Shown piece by piece: positions 36,623-44,748 of a stretch of DNA of 64,000 nt (its first letter is position 1; every line of letters begins with the position of its first letter). The DNA is from Xanthomonas bonasiae. GTDB taxonomy: Bacteria > Pseudomonadota > Gammaproteobacteria > Xanthomonadales > Xanthomonadaceae. The stretch is taken from positions 124,001 through 188,000 of the forward strand of contig NZ_JAFIWB010000002.1 in the NCBI RefSeq assembly GCF_017163705.1, in the 5' to 3' direction. The notes below the pieces were generated by a model. That model was not told where the DNA came from and ran no database searches. It saw only the letters and a list, made by a program, of their open reading frames with translations. The position numbers were made by a program, and so were the translations under genes.

Positions 36623-37258
36623 ATGAGCGCCACCCTGTACTACTCGCCCAGCACCGCTGCCCTGGTGGTGCACTGGCTGCTGATCGAACTGGACGTGCCG
36701 CATACGCTGCACGCCCTGGATTTCGAGCGGCGCGAGCATAAAACGCCGGAGTACCTGCAGCTCAATCCGGCCGGCGTGGTGCCCACGCTGGTGCTGGACG
36801 GGCAGGTGCTGACCGAGGCGGCGGCGATCGTGCTGCACCTGGCCGACCTGCATCCGCAAGCCGGACTGGCCCCGCCGCCCGGCAGCCCGGCGCGCGCCGA
36901 CTACTATCGCTGGATGTTGTTCTGCGCCAACACGCTGCAGCCGGCCTACCGCGCCTGGTTCTATCCGGACGAGCCGGCCGGTGCCGACAACGTCGAGGCG
37001 AGCAAGGCGCAGGCGCGGCAGAAGCTGGAGGCGGCCTGGGAGCAGGTCGCGCAGCATCTGCAGGCGAACGGTCCGTACCTGCTCGGCGCGCAGCTGTCGG
37101 CGGCCGATTTCATGCTGACGATGATGATGCGCTGGTCGCGCAACATGCCGCGGCCCAGCGATACCTGGCCGGCGCTGCAGGCGCACGCGCAACGGATGAA
37201 GGCGCGTGCCGCGTTCCAGGAAACCTACCGCCGCGAAGGCCTGACCGACTGGACCTGA
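36623..37258 (+). CDS. glutathione S-transferase family protein
   Basis: The 211-residue protein has an N-terminal thioredoxin-like GST domain (LYYSPSTAALVVHWLLIELDVP, NPAGVVPTLVLDGQVLTEAAAIVLHLAD) with the cis-Pro motif and the Glu/Ala glutathione-binding segment. A helical C-terminal domain contains the N-capping ADF box (SAADFMLTMMMRW). It is cytosolic. A GGAGA ribosome-binding site precedes ATG 36623. Substrate unknown; it stands alone after fumarase. Confidence 0.92.
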   Translation: MSATLYYSPSTAALVVHWLLIELDVPHTLHALDFERREHKTPEYLQLNPAGVVPTLVLDGQVLTEAAAIVLHLADLHPQAGLAPPPGSPARADYYRWMLFCANTLQPAYRAWFYPDEPAGADNVEASKAQARQKLEAAWEQVAQHLQANGPYLLGAQLSAADFMLTMMMRWSRNMPRPSDTWPALQAHAQRMKARAAFQETYRREGLTDWT

Positions 37259-37331
37259 GCGCGGCGCCGGCCATGTGGCGCGGCGGCCGCTGACGGCCGC
37301 CGCGCGATGCCGCTCCGAGGCCGTTCGGGCC

Positions 37332-38483
37332 TCAGTACCACTCCAGCAGCGACACGCCCAGGCCCACATAGGTGGCGCGGTGGTTGTAGTCTATCATGCT
37401 CTCGCCGTAGCCGTCGAACACCTGCACATGGCCGCGCAGCAGGTTGCTGATCGGAAAGCCCCAGTCCAACTGCACCGCGCCGTGCGAACGGTCGCCGCTG
37501 CGCAGCGAATGCCGCGCCATCAGCGAGATTTCGTGGCCGCCGCGGTTGTAGGTCAGGGTCGCGTCGCCGCGGCCCATGTAGTCCTCGATGTCCGGGTTGT
37601 TGTCCTGGCGGTCGCTTTCCGGGAGCCGGTACCACGGGCGCAGCACCAGCGCCCAGTTCTCGCGGTCCAGGCCGACGTTGAGGATCGCCCGGTTCCAGCT
37701 GCGCGAGAACGGATCGCTGCGGCCGTTGGACTGGTGGGTGAGCTGGATCCCGGTCATCCGTCCCTTCCAGCCGAACAGGCTGTAGTTGTTGCGGAACACC
37801 AGCGCCAGCTCCGGCTCGTAGTTGGTCTCGCGGAACGGCCGCGACTGCTCGCTGTTGTAGACCTGCCAGCGCGAACTCTGGGTATAGGCGCCCCACAGGT
37901 CGCCGTTGTCGCCGAAGATGTTCTCCACGATCTTGGTCTTGAAGCTGAGCTGGAACTTGGCTTCGATGCTGTCCAGCGACTCGGCCGTGGTCACCGTGTT
38001 GTTCGGGTTCGGCGAGGACGGCGTCTCGTTCTTCTTGCTGGTCCAGAACGCCGGCAGCAGGTACACCGGCTTGTAGGCGCGCAGCTGGAAGGTGCCCAGC
38101 TTGGAGTCCTTGGCCAGTTCCCAGCGGCTGTCCAGCAGCGAGCCCTTGCCGGCGTTGGCGATGGTGGCGTCGTAGCGGTCGTCCTTGAACAGCGAGGCGG
38201 CGCGCTGGCGGGTGCGTTCGGCCAGGCCGGCGTCCTGCGGGATCGACGCATCCAGCTGTTGCTTCTGGTTCTCGATGGCCATCTTCGCCGCCGCATCGGC
38301 GGCCTGCGGATCGGCGACCCGGCGCGACAGCGCCTGGTCGTAGCAGGACAGGCGCGCGGCGTCGCTGGTGATCGCGACGCAGGCCTCGGGCGAGGCAGGG
38401 GTGGGCTTCACTTCCTGGGCGTGGGCCAGCGGCATCGCCGCGAAGGACAGCAGCAACAGGGGACGGGCCGGGCGATGGATCAT
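37332..38483 (-). CDS. pldA: outer-membrane phospholipase A
   Basis: The 383-residue protein has a signal peptide (~1-22) and an N-terminal periplasmic extension with a Cys pair, typical of xanthomonad PldA. A beta-barrel lipase follows. The OMPLA active-site motif is clear: LTHQSNGRSDPFSRSWNR, holding the catalytic His-Ser pair and the calcium-associated Ser, with the catalytic Asn in the next strand region. The C-terminus ends in aromatic LLEWY, as expected for BAM-assembled barrels. The enzyme hydrolyses phospholipids mislocated to the outer leaflet. Confidence 0.93.
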   Translation of the reverse strand: MIHRPARPLLLLSFAAMPLAHAQEVKPTPASPEACVAITSDAARLSCYDQALSRRVADPQAADAAAKMAIENQKQQLDASIPQDAGLAERTRQRAASLFKDDRYDATIANAGKGSLLDSRWELAKDSKLGTFQLRAYKPVYLLPAFWTSKKNETPSSPNPNNTVTTAESLDSIEAKFQLSFKTKIVENIFGDNGDLWGAYTQSSRWQVYNSEQSRPFRETNYEPELALVFRNNYSLFGWKGRMTGIQLTHQSNGRSDPFSRSWNRAILNVGLDRENWALVLRPWYRLPESDRQDNNPDIEDYMGRGDATLTYNRGGHEISLMARHSLRSGDRSHGAVQLDWGFPISNLLRGHVQVFDGYGESMIDYNHRATYVGLGVSLLEWY

Positions 38484-38612
38484 GCAGGTTCTCTCGGAAA
38501 CAGGCGGCGCGGGCGGGTGGTGCGCTGCCGAGGTGAATAGCCGGCTGCGAAAATACAGCAGCGTCCACAACGGAGTCATCACGCGTTCATCTCACGACGC
38601 CGACGCGGGGCC

Positions 38613-39098
38613 TCACAGCAGCCAGGCGGCGGCGAACAGGCCGACCATCGCCAGCGCCAGGGCCAGCTTGGCGGCGGTCCCCAGGACGATGCCCAGCCAG
38701 GTGCCGAGGCCGACCTTGGTCGCCTGCTGCAGCTGCCGGCCGTGCCAGTATTCGCCGGCCAGCGCGCCGACGAAGGGCCCGACGAACAGGCCGATCGGCA
38801 TGAAGAACAATCCCGCAATGCTGCCCAGGACCGAGCCCCACAGCGCCTTGCGGCTGGCGCCCACGCGCTTGGCGCCGAACACGGTGGCCAGGAAATCGAC
38901 CAGGAACGACAGCAGGGTCAGCACGCCGAGCACCGTCAGCATCACCCAGCCCACGCGCTGGAAACCGTCGGCCCAGGCCGCCAGCAACAGCCCGGCGAAC
39001 AGCAGCGGCATCCCCGGCAGGGCCGGCAGCACCACCCCGGCCAGGCCCAGCACCACCAGCAGCCCGGCGACGATGTAGTAGATGAACGTAGGATCCAC
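38613..39098 (-). CDS. DUF456 family membrane protein
   Basis: The 161-residue protein is very hydrophobic, with about four to five helices, and has the DUF456 features VVLPALPGMPLLFAG and GSVLGSIAGLFFMPIGLFVGPFVGALAGE. GTG 39098 is chosen since GGAG lies upstream at normal spacing; longer in-frame options add a basic, non-hydrophobic tail. The Gly-rich glycine-zipper helices suggest an oligomeric membrane protein. Function unknown. Confidence 0.88.
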   Translation of the reverse strand: MDPTFIYYIVAGLLVVLGLAGVVLPALPGMPLLFAGLLLAAWADGFQRVGWVMLTVLGVLTLLSFLVDFLATVFGAKRVGASRKALWGSVLGSIAGLFFMPIGLFVGPFVGALAGEYWHGRQLQQATKVGLGTWLGIVLGTAAKLALALAMVGLFAAAWLL

Positions 39099-39334
39099 GC
39101 GGCTTGCTCCGGAGGGTGATTTGGGGGTTGACAGACGGGGTGTTTTTGCTGATTGCATTTTCATTTTCGCCGCGGTAAGTTTCAGCCGCTGCGTTTGCAA
39201 AGGTCACCGTGAATCGTGGCCCGATGCGGTAGATCCAAACGATCCGCTACAGCGTTATACCTCGCTTCCTCCTTGCAACCAGCCGCCGAACCCACGGCGT
39301 ACCCACCCCTGAGACTGTTTCAAGGAGTAAGTCC

Positions 39335-39550
39335 ATGACTGACGGCAATCGCGAAAACGGCACCGTGAAGTGGTTCAACGATGCCAAGGGCTTCGGTTTC
39401 ATCAGCCGCGAGAACGGCGAGGACGTGTTCGTGCACTTCCGCGCGATCCAGACCCAAGGCTTCAAGAGCCTGAAGGAAGGGCAGAAGGTCAGCTTCACCG
39501 TGGTGCAGGGCCAGAAGGGCCTGCAGGCCGACGCGGTGCAGCCGGTCTGA
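39335..39550 (+). CDS. cspA: CspA-family cold-shock protein
   Basis: The 71-residue RNA/DNA chaperone has the OB-fold motifs KGFGFIS (RNP1) and VFVHFRAI (RNP2) and the GTVKWFN start. It destabilises RNA secondary structure at low temperature. AAGGAG lies upstream of ATG 39335. The 236-base gap before it could hold a structured, cold-responsive 5' leader, as in other csp genes; no specific structure is claimed. Confidence 0.96.
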   Translation: MTDGNRENGTVKWFNDAKGFGFISRENGEDVFVHFRAIQTQGFKSLKEGQKVSFTVVQGQKGLQADAVQPV

Positions 39551-39587
39551 ACCCGGCGCGCCCGGCGCAACGCCGGGCCCGCGCCCA

Positions 39588-39618
39588 GCAAAAAGGCCCG
39601 CACTGCGGGCCTTTTTGC
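39588..39618. terminator. bidirectional intrinsic terminator
   Basis: The stem CAAAAAGGCCCGC / GCGGGCCTTTTTG with a short ACT loop ends in T-runs on both strands. It separates the convergent csp and glycine-zipper lipoprotein genes and can terminate both. Confidence 0.92.
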
Positions 39619-39646
39619 GTTTCGGCAAGCGCGGCAGCGCGAGCGC

Positions 39647-40123
39647 TTAGCGCGTCACCACGCGGCCGTTGACCACGCGCACGTAGGTGTTCTCGCGGAT
39701 CCCGGCCAGATCGCGCTGGTTGACCACGATCACCCGGCCATCGTCCATCTGCACGTGCACGTCGTAGCTGTCGCTGGTGACGTTGTTCTGGATCTGGTTG
39801 CCGGCCAGCGCGCCGGCGGCGGCACCGGCCACGGCCGATACGTTCTGGTTGCCCTTGCTGCCGCCGGTGTGGTCGGAGATCTCGTGGCCGGCGATCGCGC
39901 CGACGATGCCGCCCAGGACCGCGCCGGTGCCGGTGGGCGCGGTGCGGCCGGAGGCCACCGTATCGATGCGGGTGACGATGCCGCAGTCCGCGCAGCGGTT
40001 GTCCGAATAGCCGCGCGACGGCTGGCTGTAGCCGCCGCCACCGCCGCCGTAGCCGGGGGACGTGGCGCAGCCGGCCAATGCCAGAACGGCGACGGCGCCA
40101 GTGGCCAGTAGATGGATCTTCAT
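39647..40123 (-). CDS. glycine-zipper 2TM outer-membrane lipoprotein (SlyB-like)
   Basis: The 158-residue protein has a lipobox (LALAGC, Cys ~19) and a Gly-rich linker. A glycine zipper follows (GTGAVLGGIVGAIAGHEISDHTGG...AGAAAGALAGNQI). The C-terminal beta domain (YDVHVQMDDGRVIVVNQRDLAGI...VRVVNGRVV) is typical of the SlyB/PcpA family. It should be outer-membrane bound and help envelope integrity. Confidence 0.9.
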   Translation of the reverse strand: MKIHLLATGAVAVLALAGCATSPGYGGGGGGYSQPSRGYSDNRCADCGIVTRIDTVASGRTAPTGTGAVLGGIVGAIAGHEISDHTGGSKGNQNVSAVAGAAAGALAGNQIQNNVTSDSYDVHVQMDDGRVIVVNQRDLAGIRENTYVRVVNGRVVTR

Positions 40124-40276
40124 GTGTGCTCTCCTCGACAGACGGTGGACCGCGGCAGCCCCGCGTTTGCACGCATCCTGTCCGCCAGCGTGTGAATGCA
40201 ACGCCAATCGCCACGCGCCTGGATGGCCGACGCGCTGCAGCGTCAGGGGGAATTCATCGACGAGCGCGACGGCGGG

Positions 40277-40702
40277 TCAGCGGAAATCGCGATGGCAGGC
40301 GTCGCAACCGTCGTCGATCCGGTGGGTGAGCTGGTCTAGCGCGGCGCAGGTGGTCGGCAGCGGGGCCTGCGCCGCATCCAGGGTGGCGCGCAGCGCCCCG
40401 GCATGCTGCTGGAAGCGGCTGTCGTCGCCGAGTCCGGGAAACGCGGTTTCCAGGTCGTTGCCGAGCAGGCGCAGCGTGTGCACGCGCGCTTGCAGGTCGG
40501 CGGCGCTGCAGCGGTTCTGCGCATGGCTGCGTTGCAGCAAGGCCAGCTGCTTGTCCATCACCTGCATCAGGCTACGCGGGAACGGATCCTGCCGCGCCTG
40601 CAGCGCGCGCATCGACATCACGGTCGCGACCAGGCCGATCAGGATCCCGGCGAGCAGCACGAACAGGTAGCGGGAGGCAGTGGAGGCGGGCGGGCTGGCC
40701 AT
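40277..40702 (-). CDS. membrane-anchored protein with a C-terminal heme motif (cytochrome c'-like)
   Basis: The 141-residue protein has one N-terminal helix (~12-30) that could be a signal anchor. A helical body follows, and CDACHRDFR lies at the extreme C-terminus. A CxxCH near the end is the arrangement in cytochromes c' and c556, where the His is the fifth heme ligand. The rest is divergent, with additional Cys residues. It would face the periplasm. No partner gene indicates the electron route. Confidence 0.75.
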   Translation of the reverse strand: MASPPASTASRYLFVLLAGILIGLVATVMSMRALQARQDPFPRSLMQVMDKQLALLQRSHAQNRCSAADLQARVHTLRLLGNDLETAFPGLGDDSRFQQHAGALRATLDAAQAPLPTTCAALDQLTHRIDDGCDACHRDFR

Positions 40703-40797
40703 GGGGCGGGCTGGCGGAAGGAAAGCGCGATAGTACGCCGGCCGCCGACCCGCGTGGCGTCGCCGCCGCGGCGTCGCCAATGAAATAAACTGCGCGC

Positions 40798-41631
40798 ATG
40801 AACGAACAATTGCGCGAGCGCTTCGCCGGCATCGACCGGCTGTACGGGCGCGGGACCATCGAGCGCCTGGCGCAATGCCGGGTGGCGGTGGTGGGGATGG
40901 GGGGCGTCGGCTCGTGGGTGGTGGAGGCGCTGGCGCGTTCGGCGGTCGGCCATCTGACCCTGATCGACGCCGACGACATCTGCGTGTCCAACACCAACCG
41001 CCAGTTGCCGGCGCTGCAGGGCCAGTACGGGCGCAACAAGGCGCGGGCCATGGCCGAGCGCTGCGTGGCGATCAACCCGGCGATCGAAGCGACCGCGGTC
41101 GAGGCCTTCCTGACCCCGTCCAACATCGCCGAACTGCTCGGCACCGGCTTCGACCTGGTCGTCGATGCCTGCGACAGCTTCCGGGTCAAGGTGGAGACCA
41201 TCGCCTGGTGCCGCCGGCGCAAGCTGCCGCTGCTGACCGTGGGTTCGGCCGGCGGCCGCACCGACCCGACCCTGGTGCGCATCCGCGACGTGTCGCGCAC
41301 CGAGCACGACGCGATGCTGGCGTTGATCCGCAAGAAGCTGCGCAGCGAGTTCAACTTCCCCAAGAACCCGCAGCGCTACTTCGGCGTGCCGGCGGTGTAT
41401 TCGCTGGAGAACGTGCGCTACCCGCAGGCCGACGGCAGCGTATGCGGGCTGCGGCCGCAGCTGGGGCCGGATGCGGCGTTGAACCTGGACTGCGGCGCCG
41501 GGCTGGGCGCCGCCACGCATATCACCGGCGCGTTCGCCTTCGCCGCGGCGGGCAAGGCCTTGGAGATGCTGTTGAAACCGAAGCGGGAGCAGCCGGCGAC
41601 GGCGACGGCTGCGGCGCTGGAAGCGGAGTAG
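40798..41631 (+). CDS. tcdA: tRNA threonylcarbamoyladenosine dehydratase
   Basis: The 277-residue protein is a ThiF/E1-like enzyme. It has the ATP-binding GMGGVGSWVVEALARSAVG, the NTNRQ motif, DACDSFRVK, and the YxPQxx metal/tail regions typical of TcdA (YgdL/CsdL). It cyclises t6A37 to ct6A in tRNAs reading ANN codons. Unlike E1 enzymes, it has no ubiquitin-like partner. It is cytosolic. The divergent cytochrome-like gene lies 95 bases upstream. Confidence 0.94.
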   Translation: MNEQLRERFAGIDRLYGRGTIERLAQCRVAVVGMGGVGSWVVEALARSAVGHLTLIDADDICVSNTNRQLPALQGQYGRNKARAMAERCVAINPAIEATAVEAFLTPSNIAELLGTGFDLVVDACDSFRVKVETIAWCRRRKLPLLTVGSAGGRTDPTLVRIRDVSRTEHDAMLALIRKKLRSEFNFPKNPQRYFGVPAVYSLENVRYPQADGSVCGLRPQLGPDAALNLDCGAGLGAATHITGAFAFAAAGKALEMLLKPKREQPATATAAALEAE

Positions 41632-41700
41632 CGAGCCGAAGCGGTTGTCCGCCCCGTGGGCCTGACAATTGGTTCACGCCTGCCGGCCTGACGGAGTCCG

Positions 41701-42135
41701 TCAGTGATTCTTTTCCAGATAGAACGCGAGGTACTTCCTTGGCCGTTCCTGGAAGGCTCTTGCCTTGCCGAGGCGGTGGGCTTGGTCGAAACAGCGATAG
41801 GCCTCGGAATATTCTTCCAGCTCGAAGTGCGCCATTCCGAGGTCGAGCAATGGGCCGGTATCGCTATCCGATTCACGGGCCTGTAGCGACTTCTGCGCCC
41901 ATTGTTTGGCGGCGGCGAAGTCGGCGTTGTCGAAATGCAGGTTGTAGAAGGAGCCGGTGATCCACGCCGACAGCGGCGGCCATTCCAGCTTCGGCTCGGG
42001 CAGCAAGTCCCAGGCGCGGTGGTAGGCCGATCGGGCGGCGCCCTTGTCGCCGCGCTCGTCCAGCGCATTGCCCGACTCCATGATACCCATGATGTCCTTC
42101 GCCAGCTCGGGGTTTGCGTCTGCCAGGTCTTCCAT
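41701..42135 (-). CDS. TPR-like orphan protein, second gene of a two-gene unit
   Basis: The 144-residue protein has two to three helix-pair repeats of TPR character (NALDERGDKGAARSAYHRAWDLLP; ADFAAAKQWAQKSLQARE; MAHFELEEYSEAYRCFDQAHRLGK). Such repeats bind other proteins. An AAGGAG ribosome-binding site and a three-base gap to the upstream gene show cotranscription. The unit is less GC-rich than its neighbours. Function unknown; an immunity-like or adaptor role is possible but unproven. Confidence 0.8.
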   Translation of the reverse strand: MEDLADANPELAKDIMGIMESGNALDERGDKGAARSAYHRAWDLLPEPKLEWPPLSAWITGSFYNLHFDNADFAAAKQWAQKSLQARESDSDTGPLLDLGMAHFELEEYSEAYRCFDQAHRLGKARAFQERPRKYLAFYLEKNH

Positions 42136-42138
42136 GCG

Positions 42139-42474
42139 TCATGGCTCCTTGCCGATGCGTTCTTCGTGGTCCGCCGATTCTACATCCGGCCCAGCGGGCA
42201 GCCATTTGCCCTCGATTCTCTTGTAGCTGTCTGCCCGATACGGGTGGCGAGCGACGATGCGCGAAATTCGCGTCTGGAAATCGCGCTCCTCATGCCAGAC
42301 ACTGCCGCATTCGCCGCAGCCCCAGAACGGCGGCGGATCGGCATCGACCAATCGACCCATCCCGCGCATCGTGGAAGCGGGCCGCGATAGGGGTGCCTCG
42401 TGGTCATGTGGTTTGGCGACAGCGACCATCGTGACGTACTGCGTGGACGCGCCGCAGCACGGGCACTCGATCAT
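42139..42474 (-). CDS. zinc-ribbon orphan protein
   Basis: The ~111-residue protein has two CxxC-type pairs (IECPCCGAS at ~3-7 and WGCGECGSVW in the middle), which should form a zinc ribbon. The middle has DADPPPFWGCGECG and a C-terminal basic segment. ATG 42474 (MIECP) is used; an in-frame ATG about eleven codons upstream (42507) is an alternative. It is three bases ahead of the TPR-like gene. Not recognised. Confidence 0.7.
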   Translation of the reverse strand: MIECPCCGASTQYVTMVAVAKPHDHEAPLSRPASTMRGMGRLVDADPPPFWGCGECGSVWHEERDFQTRISRIVARHPYRADSYKRIEGKWLPAGPDVESADHEERIGKEP

Positions 42475-42620
42475 GATGGAACGCTGACCCTTTGCCAGCA
42501 GCGGCATGACGAACGCACGCGGTTGCGTGTCCAGGCCGAAGCGCTCCTTGCAGGGCTGGCACTGTGCGTTCGCTGTGACTCTATGTCTGTTTCCCTGCAG
42601 GCCGCCGCATTTCCGAGCCG

Positions 42621-43403
42621 TCACGCGGGCTCGGCACGCGCATCCAGGCCGAACAGTTGCTGCGCATTGCGCGTGGTCTGTTCGGCGATCTCGGCGGCGG
42701 GCTGGCCGCGCAGCATGGCGATCGTGTCCAGGACCGTGCGCAGCCGCGCCGGCTCGTTGCGCTCGCCGCGGATGGACGCGTCGGGCTGGTCCGGGGCGTC
42801 GGTTTCCAGCAGTAACTGCTGCAGCGGCAGCTCGGCCGCCAGGCGCCGCAGCCGCTGCGCGCGTGCGTAAGTGACCGGGCCGCCGAGGCCGATCAGGAAA
42901 TCCAGCGACTGCAGTTGCCGCGCCTGTTCCGGGCTGCCGGCAAAGCTGTGCACCACGCCGCGCAGGCGCCCGACCTTGCGGATCGCCAGGATCACCGCGT
43001 CCACCGCGCGCCGCGCATGCACGATCACCGGCAGGTCGAACGCGCGCGCCAGCTGCAGCTGGCCGGCGAAATACCGCTGCTGTTCGGCCTCATCCAGTCC
43101 TTCGACGAAGAAATCCAGGCCGCATTCGCCGATGGCGCAGGGGCGCTCGCGTTCGATCCACTCGCCGAGCAACGGCAGATGCTCCGGGCGGTGCTGGTCC
43201 AGGAACAGCGGATGCAGGCCGTAGGCCGGATACAGGCCGTCGGCCATCGCGCAGACCTCGCGCAGCTTCGGCCAGGAGGCCGCCGTCACCGCCGGCAGCA
43301 CCTGCGCGACGATGCCGGCGGCCTGCGCGCGCGCGACCACCGCGGCGCGGTCGCCGTCGAACTCGGCGGCGTCGAGATGGCAGTGGCTGTCGATCAGACG
43401 CAT
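42621..43403 (-). CDS. tatD: TatD family metal-dependent deoxyribonuclease
   Basis: The 260-residue TIM-barrel hydrolase has the TatD metal motif DSHCHLD at the N-terminus, GECGLDFF (Glu ligand), IVHAR, VVHSFAG, and LLLETDAPDQPD (Asp ligand). TatD enzymes act as 3'-exonucleases or deoxyribonucleases in DNA repair or turnover. The subclass resembles YjjV. A small membrane protein gene ends or starts six bases away on the same strand (43410). Confidence 0.93.
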   Translation of the reverse strand: MRLIDSHCHLDAAEFDGDRAAVVARAQAAGIVAQVLPAVTAASWPKLREVCAMADGLYPAYGLHPLFLDQHRPEHLPLLGEWIERERPCAIGECGLDFFVEGLDEAEQQRYFAGQLQLARAFDLPVIVHARRAVDAVILAIRKVGRLRGVVHSFAGSPEQARQLQSLDFLIGLGGPVTYARAQRLRRLAAELPLQQLLLETDAPDQPDASIRGERNEPARLRTVLDTIAMLRGQPAAEIAEQTTRNAQQLFGLDARAEPA

Positions 43404-43409
43404 CGGCGG

Positions 43410-43649
43410 TCAGCGGCGCACGCGGCGCGCGCTGGACGCGATGGGCTCCGGTTCGACGGGCGCAGGCGTGCGGGTCTTCCAGTTGGCCAGCAACAAGGTG
43501 CCCAGGCCGAACACGATCTCGTCGATGAAGGGCAGCGGGTCGGGCAGCAGCACGCTCAGCACGAACAGGCCGGCGGTCAGTTTGAACAGCGTGGGGTAGC
43601 GCAATTTGCCGGCCCACCGAAGCAATGGCAGCACGATCGGGTTAGGCAT
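43410..43649 (-). CDS. small membrane protein (DUF6116-like)
   Basis: The 79-residue protein has two hydrophobic segments (~19-37 and ~43-56) and a Pro-rich basic C-terminal tail. The PNPIVLPLLRWAGKLRYPTLFKLTA start resembles a small xanthomonad family (DUF6116, from memory). It precedes tatD on the same strand by six bases, so the two probably form one operon. Function unknown. Confidence 0.7.
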   Translation of the reverse strand: MPNPIVLPLLRWAGKLRYPTLFKLTAGLFVLSVLLPDPLPFIDEIVFGLGTLLLANWKTRTPAPVEPEPIASSARRVRR

Positions 43650-43828
43650 GGACGATCCTCCGGCAGGGTGATGAAAACGCTAACACGCTTGATATGGCGC
43701 CTTTCCGCATGCCGCACCAGTCCGCGCTCAGGATTTTCGCTGAATAGGGAGCGGATCGGTTCAGCTTCGGCATGGTAATCACAGCACCGTAGATGCAGAC
43801 AACGCGGCCAGACCGCAGGAGAGAAACG

Positions 43829-44641
43829 ATGAAGAGCAATACGACAACCATTCTGGTCGCGGCTGGCGCATTGCTGGTCGGCGGCGTGGCCACCGCGGCC
43901 TTCATGAACAACCGCGACAAGCAGGAGTTCGCCGGCAGCGGCGACGTGCGTCCGGCCGCGGACAGTGTTGCCGGCGACGCGGTCGCAGGCAACGATGTCG
44001 GCGGCAAGCTGGAATACGCCGACGTGGTGCGGGTCGATCCGATCACGCAGAAGGAACAGCGCTACGCCGAGGTGATCGGCACCGAGCCGCTGCGCGAGAC
44101 TTCCACCACCACCACCCCGCGCCAGGTCTGCAACGACGTGGTGGTGCAGGAACGCCTGCCCGAGCGCGACGGCAACGTCGGCGGCACCGTGGTCGGTGCG
44201 GTGGTCGGCGGGCTGCTCGGCAACCAGGTCGGCCATGGCAATGGCCGCAAGGCGGCGACCGCGGCCGGCGCAGTGGCCGGCGGCTTCATCGGCAACCAGG
44301 TCGACCGCAATCACGTCGGCGGCCGCGTGGTCGATCGCACCGAGCGCCAGTGCCACACCGAGAACAGCACCGCCGAGTCCTCGCGCATCACCGGCTACAA
44401 CGTGACCTACCGCAACGACGACGGCAGCACCGGCACCATGCGCACCGACAGCAAGCCAGGCAGCCGCATCGCCTTGGGCAAGGACGACGTGGTCAAGGGC
44501 TACGAGGTCACCTACCGCTACGACGGCCAGGAGAAGACCGTGCGCATGGACGACAAGCCCAGCAGCGACCGCTTGCCGGTGCTGGACGGGCGCCTGGTCA
44601 CCCAGACCGCCTCGGCCGGCGACGTGATCAGCCAGCGCTGA
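43829..44641 (+). CDS. glycine-zipper 2TM domain protein
   Basis: The 270-residue protein has an N-terminal membrane anchor (TTTILVAAGALLVGGVATAAFM). A central glycine zipper follows (GNVGGTVVGAVVGGLLGNQVGHGNGRKAATAAGAVAGGFIGNQV), and a C-terminal beta-rich region repeats YNVTYR/YEVTYRY and an NDDGSTG loop. No lipobox Cys is present, unlike the SlyB-like gene at 39647. AGGAGAG lies before ATG 43829. It is an envelope protein of unknown role. Confidence 0.87.
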   Translation: MKSNTTTILVAAGALLVGGVATAAFMNNRDKQEFAGSGDVRPAADSVAGDAVAGNDVGGKLEYADVVRVDPITQKEQRYAEVIGTEPLRETSTTTTPRQVCNDVVVQERLPERDGNVGGTVVGAVVGGLLGNQVGHGNGRKAATAAGAVAGGFIGNQVDRNHVGGRVVDRTERQCHTENSTAESSRITGYNVTYRNDDGSTGTMRTDSKPGSRIALGKDDVVKGYEVTYRYDGQEKTVRMDDKPSSDRLPVLDGRLVTQTASAGDVISQR

Positions 44642-44662
44642 GTCTCGCCGCGGCAGCAGGGA

Positions 44663-44697
44663 GAAAAGGTCGGCCAGGTGCCGGCCTTTTCTTTTTC
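44663..44697 (+). terminator. intrinsic terminator after the glycine-zipper gene
   Basis: The stem AAAAGGTCGGC / GCCGGCCTTTT with a short loop is followed by CTTTTT, 22 bases after the stop codon. Confidence 0.88.
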
Positions 44698-44748
44698 CGG
44701 AGCGCGGGCAGGCCGATACAATGCGGCTTTCGCCTGCCGAGTCCCGCC

